From the NCBI RefSeq assembly GCF_904849725.1, contig NC_058518.1:331226581-331290580 (forward strand): a stretch of DNA of 64,000 nt, in the 5' to 3' direction. Position numbers and translations under genes: made by a program. Under the pieces are notes generated by a model. The model made no database searches, was not told the DNA's origin, and saw only the letters and a list, made by a program, of their open reading frames with translations. Below are positions 56,276 to 64,000 of the stretch, piece by piece. Within the stretch, counting starts at the first letter, position 1. The number at the start of each line of letters is the position of its first letter. The stretch comes from Hordeum vulgare subsp. vulgare. Taxonomy: Eukaryota > Streptophyta > Magnoliopsida > Poales > Poaceae.

Positions 56276-56849
56276 AACAGCTATATTTTTTAAATGATTG
56301 CAAACATGAAACATAATCCATGAACATGAAAGATTGTAAATTAAATGGGAAAGAGGAAAAATATGTTTTTGTTTAAAGTGTTGCAGATATGATACAGGGA
56401 GTATATATTTTTTCAACAACAAATATGATACAAACACAAAGAACCAAATATTGAAACAAGGATTGTATGAAAAGGCATGTAGGTAGGTTGGCCGGCCCAA
56501 CCACACATCACATATTTGGTAAGCAACCTAAATGATTCAAAAAGAAGGTGGGTCGGCCTATACCGGAAATAAAACTAGTTCGATCCCTTTTGCGGGAGCC
56601 CACAGCTGTCTTACTTTCATGCACGTTGATGAAGGGAGGGGACGAGTCCCGCGTCTATCACAGGAAGAGTTGCCAGTTTGTTACACAAATCCAGGAATCA
56701 TCATAATCCCTTAGATTGAGCAGCACGAATCGGTAATCTCGATCCATTTTCTTTCTTCCCCTTGCGTGCCCATCCTGGTAGCTCCCATCTCGCGGTCGTC
56801 GTCCAGCTCGTCCATGTAGTCGTCCATCTCGCAGTCGCCATCCATCTAC
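56276..56849. other. Copy of the 50340-50640 segment and promoter of the GRF pseudogene
   Basis: Shared landmarks are 'caaatatgaaacaaa', 'ggcatgtaggtag', a purine-rich 'gggaggggacgag' stretch and 'aatcccttagattgag'. In this copy they lead into the first exon of the GRF pseudogene. Confidence 0.5.
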
Positions 56850-57992
56850 ATGGTCTCGTGGGATAATACTTCAAGCTCCTGCTCCTTGTCGGACGATGAT
56901 TCCGGCCAGATGGTGAGTGCTCCTCCTCGGCCTACTACGGTTAGGGTTCAGATGGGGATTTTTGTACTCAGCTGCCCTCCCACCATTTCGTTGTAGCCAC
57001 CTGCCACCATTTTCTGCTCTTAATGGAGGGGCCTTGCTGTAGAGCTTGCTGCTATATGTGAGCATCGAGCAGTTTGTGAGAAGTTGGTTGCTTTTGAAAA
57101 CGTGGATAGTGGCAGGCGGTTTCTAGTATGTGCTCAAAAGGTTAGTGATATTGCTGATTAGTGTTCTTCAAGTACACCTGGTCACATGGATGTCATGTTT
57201 ACTTTTAGTAATGGTGATGCTCATCCTAACTGAATCTATTCGTGGCTACCTGGTGACTGAATCTGTTAAGGGCTAACAGTTAACTCAATGTTACCATTAA
57301 ACTGAATATGTTTAGTGCTATGAGCTACCTGAATTTTATATCTAAATAAATTTGGAAGCTAAGTGAATTTGTCTGCATTTGTACACCTGATAGCATTCTT
57401 TATTTATTTCCCTAAATTTGTAGGCAGGAGCTAAATTAGCTATGTGGAGTGGGTTGACCCTGAGTGGCCTGCGCCTTTGAAGATGAGTCTAGCTAGGATT
57501 TGGGGCATGTATGATGAGGAGAATAGTCTGAGGCTAAGGCAAAATGTGGATAATGCTAAAGACGTGGTGAAGATCAAGGGAGAGAAGGAAAAAGTGGAGA
57601 AAGATCTGAGGTTCTTCAAAGTTGATTTTGCTAACATGGTGTATGAGAAGGAGCGGGCATTGACCCAACTAGGCAACACTCACCTTGCTCATCAAGACCT
57701 AAAAAGGGAGATGAGAACAGGAGCTTTTCTGACAAATCTACCACAAACATCCATCATGTGGACAGAGCTAAGCCAGAGAAAGAGAGAGACGTGATGAAGC
57801 AAGAGAGGGACACATTCATGGAAGAGAGGGATCTGATGAAGCTTGAGAGGGACAAATTCATGCTTGAGAGGGATCACTTAAAGCAGGAGAAAAATAAGTT
57901 GGAGTATATGATTGGTGATCTCTTCAAGCATAAGGTGGAGACCATGAGCAAGATAAGGAAGATCCAGGAATTCCTGGATAAAATTGAGTGAT
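56850..57992 (+). pseudogene. GRF-type zinc-finger and coiled-coil protein pseudogene
   Basis: Exon 1 (56850-56912) reads MVSWDNTSSSCSLSDDDSGQ and ends at ATG/GTGAGT. Exon 2 (57045-57140) reads CEHRAVCEKLVAFENVD and GRRFLVCAQK, the first half of a GRF zinc finger. Exon 3 (from 57424) should carry the rest, but the expected Cys is lost and one base is missing before EWVDPEWPAPLKMSL. The downstream frame is a long Lys/Glu-rich coiled coil. Near 57720 the frame shifts again and continues as an ERD-heptad region (MKQERDTFMEERDLMKLERD) to a stop at 57990-57992. Many such genes occur in Triticeae, usually near transposons; GRF fingers bind single-stranded nucleic acid in other proteins. Two frameshifts make this copy a pseudogene. 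Confidence 0.75.
57200..57420. repeat. Degenerate ACTGAAT-type minisatellite inside the last intron
   Basis: The motif (T)AACTGAAT recurs irregularly (about 57228, 57254, 57300 and onwards). The same motif family fills 58030-58390. Confidence 0.6.
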
Positions 57993-58669
57993 GAAGTATT
58001 TCTAGCACTTTCTGCACTGAGGAATTTGAAGTAATGTTTTCATGTCTCTTAGTTAACTGAATTTCTCCAGTTTATTCTGTTACTGAATTTGTTATAGTAC
58101 TAAAAGTTTACTGAATTTGTTTTAGCTAAAAAAGTAAACTGGGTTTGGTTCATCGCTGTTACTTTACTAAATTTTAGACAGGTTATGCTTGTGATTCTTC
58201 ATGGCATAATTTTGTTCAGTGCTTCTAGTTTACTGAATTTTTGACAGTGAACATAGTTAACTCAATTTCTTCATTGCTTCTACTTAGCTGAATTTTATGC
58301 AGTGCTGGTAGATAACTGGACTTTTGACAGTGCCTAAAGTTAACTAAATTTTTACACTGTGTTGCAAGTTAACTGAATTTTATTCGGTCCGTGCATACAC
58401 ATTGTTGCAGCAACACACCTAAAGCACACACGTGCACGCGTGACATGCAACTGCAAAAAATGTAGCTACTTACACAGTAGCAAAGCAATGCAGTAGTAGC
58501 CACACATCATATCAGCAAAGCAATGCATCTCAACAAAGCATCTTATTAGGAAACCAACATAGGTTGTCACATCATATCAAAGCAAACAAAGCGTGTTCAC
58601 ATCATAAGTTGTTTACTTAACAACAAACAAAAGGTGGTTCTAGCACCATACAACTTAAAAAGTAATTTA
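57993..58669. repeat. Degenerate minisatellite built on TTAACTGAATTT, then A-rich sequence
   Basis: At least ten variants of AACTGAATTT (also AACTCAATTT, AACTGGACTTT, AACTAAATTT) are spaced 15-45 bp apart between 58050 and 58385. 58400-58669 holds repeated 'catcatatca' and 'gcaaagcaatgca' words and no gene. Confidence 0.65.
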
Positions 58670-58863
58670 TATGTTGAGATTCATAGATAATTCGGCATAC
58701 CTACCTAAGCTTCCTATCATCTCCCTGCTGATGTTGCATCTTCACTTCTTGAGAAGCAACAGATGCTCAAAGTGGCGCACCTACCTTGCAATGGGCTTCT
58801 TGAGGGCCTTCTTCCTCTTCTTTGGTCGAGCTGGATCTGCCTGCGACTCCTACTTGACGATGT
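58670..58863 (-). pseudogene. C-terminal remnant of a minus-strand coding sequence disrupted by transposons
   Basis: On the minus strand it reads ESQADPARPKKRKKALKKPI, a basic tail with an NLS-like PKKRKK, and then passes into noncoding sequence. It abuts the truncated LTR, beyond which the same strand carries the main body (60354-60927). The joining frame has at least one stop, so it is not functional. Confidence 0.5.
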
Positions 58864-60353
58864 TGAAAGCACATATGCTCCCTTGGTGGTTTTGATAATT
58901 CATAACAACATACATTGTCTCTTGGACTAACACTTTTATCTAGTATATTTCAGAACGGTCCATAAAGAGCATTGGCTAAAGGCTTATGTGGAGATGCCCC
59001 TTTTGATGCAAGAAAGGAATAGGATTGGCTCAAGCTTCAAGAAAGAAGACTCTTCATTTTATATTTGTGAGAAATCACATTTGAGTCCATAGGAAAGCCA
59101 ATACTATTAAAAGGGGGTGATGTATTAAAATGAACGGGTTGCTCAAGTGCTCAAAGTTAGCCACCAAAATACTCAGTCATTTTTCCCACATAACCATTAT
59201 GTCCAAAACCTCAGACTCAAAATCGGTGCTACCAACTTTCCCATTTCAGCCCCATCGAGTTTGATATCAGACAGAACCCTAGCCATTCCCACCAAATCGG
59301 TGCAACCGAAACCATATCGGTGCTACCGAGTTTGGGTGACCAACATTATGTTGCCTCGGTACACAAAATCGGAATTTCTGAGTTTAAGTATCGGTGTCAC
59401 CAAGTTTGGTCATCTGACTGTAAGCCACATGTTCGGTACCACCGCGTTTCGTATATCGGTTCCACCGAGATTCAAAAGTTGCTTCCTTCAGTGAAAGTCG
59501 GTACCACCGACTTTATGACTTTGGCGACATCGAGTTTGCCACTTTAGGTCTAACGCTTGGATTTTGTGTGTTGCATATATATACCCCTCCACCTACCATT
59601 CATTCGGAGGGGAAGCACTCAGAACACACACTTCATTGCCAGATCCATTTTTCTGAGAAAGAGCCACCTACTCGTGTGTTGAGACCAAGATACTCCATTC
59701 CAATCATTTGAAACTTGATCTCTAGCCTCCCCAAGTTGTTTTCCACCAAATCAATCTCTCATACCCATGCCTATTCTGTGAGAGGGTGATTTTGTGTTTA
59801 CGAGACTATCTTTAGAAGCACAAGAGCAAGGAGTTCATCGTTCTACCACATCTATTTCCTTTTGGAGGGTGGTGCCTCCTAGATTGGTTAGGTGTCGCTT
59901 GGGAGCCTCCTACTTCGTGTTGTGGAGTTGAACCAAGATGTTTGTAAGGGCAAGGAGATTGTTACTTCGTGAAGATATACCGTGAGTGAGGCTAGTCCCT
60001 CGCGGGCGGAAGCCGTGGTGGGATAGACAAGCCGCTTCTTCGTGGACACTTCGTGGGTGGAGCCCTTCGTGGACTCTGCAGTCGTTATCCTCTATGGGTT
60101 GAAGTATCCACTAACATGGACGTACGATAGCACCACATATCGGAACCATGCCAAAAATCACCATGTCAACCTCTTTGCGTTTGATCTCCTAAACTCTACT
60201 TCTTTACATGTGCAAAGTCTTTACTTTTTCGCTGCCATATATGTTGACTAGCATGTGTATGGTGTACTAGACTTGTTATTATTCCTGAAATTTTGCCTTC
60301 CATAAGAATTGGTAAGGCTAGGGTTTCAAAATTGACAAGCACTCTATTCACCA
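58864..60353 (+). repeat. Truncated solo LTR of the SIRE-type copia family
   Basis: It starts TGAAAGCACATATGC and follows the 37020-38539 LTR to CTCTATTCA, where the last 40 or so bases of the LTR are missing. The flanks GATGT and CCATC do not match, so the right end was lost. Confidence 0.88.
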
Positions 60354-60927
60354 TCCTTGGTGTCGACGCTTGGGGCCGTCATCTGCACCTTTCCCGGCTC
60401 GTCATTGTCTGAGATGACAAGTACCTCCTCAACCTACAAGACTGCCTGCATGCCCATCCAGTCGGAAGACTCATCGCCGGTGCTCTCATTGGGAAGGAGG
60501 ACCGCAAGATTGATGCACTCCCAGTACATTGTATTCACTGCAACTGGGAGGGAACGTCCACCTCAGCAGTGTGCGTCGTCCTTGATTAGACGCGGGTTGG
60601 ATCCGGCTCTTGCAGAGACAAGGTGGCGAACCGGTACATCCACCATCTAAAATGTTGCTTCAGGTTGTCGGAGCGCAGCACCTCGCGCATCACCCACAGG
60701 AGGACGACGACTGGAGGGACACCATACCCATTGGGGAAGGTACGGTGCTTATCAACGTCGGTCATCTGCTTGATGATGCTCCTGGAGTGATTGCACATCA
60801 TATGCACGCTAGGGAACCATCAAGCGATCTCCTGTAGCTGTGCACAGATCTCCTGGTCATCACCGGTCAGGTTTTCGATCGCCTTCTGCCACCCGAAGCT
60901 CTTCTCCATGGCGTCGGGGGTAGCGTT
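60354..60927 (-). pseudogene. Main body of the disrupted minus-strand coding sequence (family unknown)
   Basis: From 60927 downward the reading is ATPDAMEKSFGWQKAIEN, LTGDDQEICAQLQEIA, a TGA at 60830-60832, then MMCNHSRSIIKQMTDVDKHR, FPNGYGVPPVVVLLWVMREV and RWWMYRFATLSLQEPDPTRV to a stop near 60583. The text after this is in shifted frames. The composition and continuity over about 115 codons show former coding sequence. I do not recognise the family. It is split by the CACTA element on one side and by the LTR on the other. Confidence 0.6.
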
Positions 60928-61080
60928 CACTAGTGGAAAACGGGCCTTTGGCCGAGACCCTTTAGTCCCGGCCTACCTCTGGGCCGGGACTAAAGGCCCG
61001 GCCACGTCGCCCCAATTCTCAATGCCTTCCTCGAGGCTTTAGTCCCGGCCCGTAAGGAGCCTTTAGTCCCGGTTCGTGTC

Positions 61081-61345
61081 CCAAACCGGGACTAAAGGGC
61101 TACGCGGTGGGCAGTGGTGGTGGCAACCGTTCGTATCCCCTTTAGTCCCGGTTGGTGGCTCAACCTGGGACTAAAGGCCTAACACGTGGCCTGCCGTAGT
61201 GGTGGCAACCGTTCGTATCCCCTTTAGTCCCGGTTGGTGGCTCAACCCGGGACTAAAGGCCTAACACGTGGCCTGCCGTAGTGGTGGCAACCGTTGGTAT
61301 ACCTCTTTAGTCCCGGTTGGTGGCTCAACCCGGGACTAAAGGCCC
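61081..61345. repeat. Subterminal tandem hairpin repeats of the CACTA element, about 81-bp period
   Basis: The unit 'gtggtggcaaccgtt' then 'tttagtcccggttggtggct' and 'gggactaaaggcc' occurs three times. Each copy can fold on itself through TTTAGTCCCGG and CCGGGACTAAA. Confidence 0.85.
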
Positions 61346-61481
61346 AAACGGTTTGCAACCCGCGTCGTTTCGGGCGATGAAAAGCACGAACCGAAGCAGA
61401 GTCGCCATTTCTCTGTTTCTTCTTCTCTCTCGCTCTCGCTCTCTGTTCTTCTCCTCTCTTCTTCCCTTCTCTTCTTCCACC

Positions 61482-62193
61482 ATGCCAACTCGCTTTGAAG
61501 AGGTGCTCGCACATGGCACGACCATGCTCGATGTCGTGTACACGAACGAGAGCAGGGAGATGCCGTTTTTTCTTGAACAGTTGAAGGAACGATGGCTTGA
61601 CACCGCAATGGATCATGAGAAGTTCTTGGGGCTTGATCTGGAGTACACGGCCGATCAACGCGGTGTTGCCGTCATCCAATGGGTGAGGTAAGTTTTGAGG
61701 CTTTCTTTGATCCAAGATAATGACATTGTAAGTTTATTTGTTTCAATCATAGTTGGTTCCCTTCAAATAGTTGTAGTGAAACAATTTTGATTAGTTGAAG
61801 GGGAACACAATCTAATTGGAATACTGTTCCATAATCTGAAAAATCGTATTAGAATCAACTAGTGTTTAATATGTTCCATTGGAATCATAGTTGGTTCCCT
61901 TCAAATAGTTGTAGTGAAACAATTTTGATTAGTTGAAGGGGAACACAATCTGATTGGAATAGTGTTCCATAATCTGAAAAATTGTATTAGAATCAACTAG
62001 TGTTTAATATGTTCCATTGGAATCATAGTTGGTTCGCTTCAAATAGTTGTAGTGAAACAATTTTGATTAGTTCCTTCTAAGGTTTCTAATAGATCAAAAT
62101 TTCTGTGACCACATACTGTTTTCATACAACTTCAGGTGAGGGTCTTTACTCTGTTGTGTCCATTCACTCATAAGTGTAATTGGTAAGTTACTG

Positions 62194-62236
<43 letters not shown>

Positions 62237-62930
62237 CATGTGCAGCTTCCATTGGATTCTGTTGGGCATTCAAATTGATAAGGGAAGAGTTGATGCCTTC
62301 GACCCATTATCGAGACCCTTGGAACAGTTCCAAAGCCTGCAGGACATGCTCCAAGGGTAATTTCAATCATTCTTGCGCTCTATCGGTCTCTTTCGATGAT
62401 TTTCTGATATATCAATTAATGAAAAACTTAGCAAATCATTATCCTTGTCGGGCAGGGTTTGGAAGCGGTTCAAGTGCGTGACTCCCGGTAACTTTCCTGA
62501 GAAGCTGACCTTTAGAGCAGCTCAGGTAAGTAGTAGTATGATATACTTCTATTTTCAATACATTTATGATGCTAGAGTATTATTTTGATTATATATATTC
62601 TATTCTCGTAAAGTGCGACCAGCAGCCATGGGGAACGCATCTATGCGGATACTATGTTTGCGAGACCATTCGCACGTTTACCTCTGAGCACAAGGATCAC
62701 AGATTCGACGTAAGCAATGAACATTCACACCTCTATTTTTACCCGTCATTCTTTGTTATCATGATTGATATCCGTATTCATCTCCTCTTCTTATATAGCA
62801 CACGACCATGAGGATGAAGGTCCTACCAGAGCAACGCGCGATTGCTGTTGCAGAGGAGCTTGCGGGATTTCTGAGGACGGAAGCTATAGATGACAAAGGA
62901 CGATTTAGTGTAGCTAGGGGCCATTACTGA
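61482..62930 (+). CDS. Chimeric exonuclease-Ulp1 protease gene inside the CACTA element (5 exons, 204 aa)
   Basis: Exons 61482-61687, 62246-62356, 62456-62525, 62614-62709 and 62799-62930 have GT-AG introns with compatible phases (2, 2, 0, 0); the sum is 615 nt with no internal stop. Residues 1-68 resemble the beginning of a DEDD 3'-5' exonuclease (RNase D/WRN type): FLEQLKERW, then FLGLDLEYTADQRGVAVIQW with the Exo I pair Asp52 and Glu54; the Exo II and III motifs are absent. At codon 69 the frame passes into a Ulp1/C48 cysteine protease: HWILL (His71), DAFDPL (Asp88), QQPWG (Gln133) and CGYYVC (Cys140). The family normally cleaves SUMO or similar tags. The N-terminal part is most likely a captured host exon. 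Splicing is inferred from sequence alone. Confidence 0.75.
61750..62075. repeat. Tandem repeat in intron 1 of the chimeric gene, 137-138 bp, about 2.4 copies
   Basis: TAGTTGGTTC(C/G)CTTC occurs at about 61751, 61889 and 62026, and the text between is nearly identical. Confidence 0.9.
62194..62236. repeat. Compound (CA)n(TA)n microsatellite
   Basis: About 13 CA units are followed by 8 TA units, ending nine bases before the acceptor of exon 2. Length change here could affect splicing. Confidence 0.97.
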
Positions 62931-63399
62931 TGTTCGTCCATGTAATCGAATAGACGGGTTCTAGTCCCGATAATTCAGATCTCCATATAATTGTATATAT
63001 ATGCTCGCTTGTAAGATAAGTTAATCTTATATATATATGCATAATTATTTCTATTTAAATTATATGAAAACTAATTCCCGAACACCAAACGAGGCATCAC
63101 GTTAATCTCCCGAACACCTAAACCCTAAAACCCTAAAACCCTAAAATAATTTCATTCAAAAAAAAACCAAAAATAAGCAAAATCTGAAACTCTTTAGTCC
63201 CAGTCCGTGTAACGAACCGGGACTAAAGGTCCTGCCCCTGGGGCGCTACGAGGCGCCCACGTGAAGCACCTTTAGTCCCGGCTTGTAACAGGGCCGGGAC
63301 TAAAGGTTAGGCCTTTAGTCCCGCCCCTTTAGTCCCGGTTGGTGAACCGGGACTAAAGCCCCTTACGGGCCGGGGCTAAAGGCCCCGTCCCCACTAGTG

Positions 63400-63423
63400 G
63401 TTGAGCTCGCCGGCGGTTTTTTT
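63400..63423 (-). pseudogene. N-terminal remnant of the minus-strand coding sequence, cut off by the CACTA element
   Basis: Removing the CACTA element and one GTT, the minus strand reads KTAGELN directly into ATPDAMEKSFGW of the 60354-60927 part, with no break. Further upstream (63424 and beyond) stops appear. Confidence 0.5.
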
Positions 63424-63738
63424 TACTGTAGATTGAGGCAGGGGAGCGGGAGACGCGAGACAACGTGATTGGAGAGGGGAGGGGAATGGACTGGAGAGTG
63501 GGGAAGGCAGCGAGCAGTGGGTGGGCACATTTTATTGCACTAGAACAATGCAAGCCACGTAGCTACCTTTGGGTCGGCGCAACGGACCGCACCCGACACA
63601 TTTGCGAGACCACCACTACTACTACTACCAAGCGACCTGGTCAGTTGATCTATTCCAGGAGTCGCTGCAGTTTCCTCCGCCTCCTCTGCCTCTCCCACTG
63701 AAACCACCCGATCCAGTAGATTGAGCCGAGCGATAGTG
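63424..63738. other. GC-rich intergenic sequence, possible leader of a gene starting at 63739
   Basis: It has a short ACT microsatellite (about 63615) and a C/T-rich stretch (63665-63700). No confident frame. Confidence 0.35.
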
Positions 63739-64000
63739 ATGTTGACCAGGGAGGATCAAATAGTGGCACTGGTAGGTGGCAACAAGGAGAAGGTGGGTGG
63801 CTCCTGGAGATTGGTTTATACTCCCTCTGTCCGGAAATACTTGTCTTAAAAATGAATATAATGAATGTATCTATAACTAAAATAAGTCTAGATGCATTCA
63901 TCTCTAGGACAAGTATTTCCGGACGCAGGGAGTATTTCCCATGCAAGGAGCAGCTCAACGACGCGATGTTAGTGGTCAAGGATAAGTTGTGCGACGACGA
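63739..64000 (+). pseudogene. Gene fragment interrupted by a Stowaway MITE, running off the right edge
   Basis: ATG at 63739 opens MLTREDQIVALVGGNKEKVG and continues into the MITE at 63819, where a stop is met. After the MITE, 63937-64000 reads FPCKEQLNDAMLVVKDKLCD. Both sides look coding, but the family is not recognised and only the start is inside the window. Confidence 0.35.
63821..63932. mobile_element. Stowaway (Tc1/Mariner) MITE, 112 bp
   Basis: CTCCCTCTGTCCGGAAATAC at the left and its complement (GTATTTCCGGACGCAGGGAG) at the right, with TA duplications at 63819-63820 and 63933-63934. Confidence 0.93.

Larger units (their letters stand above)
60928..63399 (+). mobile_element. CACTA (En/Spm) nonautonomous transposon, 2472 bp, carrying a chimeric gene
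   Basis: It starts CACTAGTGGAAAACGGGCC and ends with the inverted CACTAGTG; the next inner bases (CGGGGCC) also match. The 3-bp duplication GTT flanks it (60925-60927 and 63400-63402). Both subterminal regions are filled with CCTTTAGTCCCGG and its complement, the usual transposase-binding arrays. No transposase is present. The interior is occupied by the gene at 61482-62930. Confidence 0.93.

Noticed and set aside
61081..61345. Regular repeats with hairpins resembling a CRISPR array
   Set aside because: They are CACTA subterminal repeats in a plant nuclear genome; spacers are themselves repeated.

Overview
The window is nuclear DNA from a Triticeae grass, such as wheat or Aegilops. The evidence is an Angela/BARE1/WIS-type copia element with about 1.8-kb LTRs, a SIRE/Maximus-type copia element with 1.5-kb LTRs, CACTA ends of the CACTAGTG type, several Stowaway and Harbinger MITEs, and a wheat-type U6/U3 upstream element (GTCCCACCTCG). 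Most of the sequence is nested or broken transposable elements. All gene models below come from reading splice sites and frames by eye; no database search was possible.

Left part (1-10450). A gypsy element enters from the left edge (3' end 1-2318) and is inserted in the leader of an older minus-strand Angela copy (leader 2319-2476, LTR 2477-4195). A decayed, intron-bearing fragment of an SnRK2-type protein kinase follows (5575-6480), then a Harbinger MITE, a Stowaway MITE, a possible Helitron 3' end (about 8082) and a long-armed foldback element (9817-10443).

The one clearly intact host gene is at 10660-14587 (+). It has 15 exons in continuous frame and predicts a 631-residue TMCO4/DUF726-type membrane protein with an alpha/beta-hydrolase nucleophile elbow. 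A perfect-palindrome Stowaway lies in intron 11.

Middle part (14700-29500). A GC-rich low-complexity block is followed by a decayed minus-strand LINE (about 15760-19907) and a nearly intact minus-strand Angela element (19908-28835). The Angela element has an uninterrupted 1326-codon polyprotein but no visible target-site duplication. Its far flank may be the displaced 5' end of the same LINE.

Centre (29500-37000). A three-exon gene with a zf-XS-like zinc finger (29513-31861) carries one premature TAG and two MITE-like elements in intron 1. Next come an orphan Pol III snRNA-type promoter (USE 32647, TATA 32683) that would drive a transcript of about 175 nt, and three tandem copies of a 693-bp unit, two of which carry an identical-length 187-bp hairpin element.

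Right part (37000-64000). A complete but decayed SIRE-type copia element (37020-47700, TSD GAGTA) splits a minus-strand coding sequence. Its 3' LTR holds an odd LTR-plus-leader insertion with a perfect TSD (AACCA). Beyond it lie four tandem copies of a 493-bp satellite-like unit, a Ulp1-type protease pseudogene (53160-55500) and a GRF zinc-finger/coiled-coil pseudogene (56850-57992). A second minus-strand coding sequence is broken by a truncated copia LTR (58864-60353) and by a 2472-bp CACTA element (60928-63399, TSD GTT).

That CACTA element carries what I consider the most interesting object here: a five-exon, frame-consistent chimeric gene of 204 codons. It joins the start of a DEDD 3'-5' exonuclease to a Ulp1/C48 protease domain whose catalytic residues are all present.
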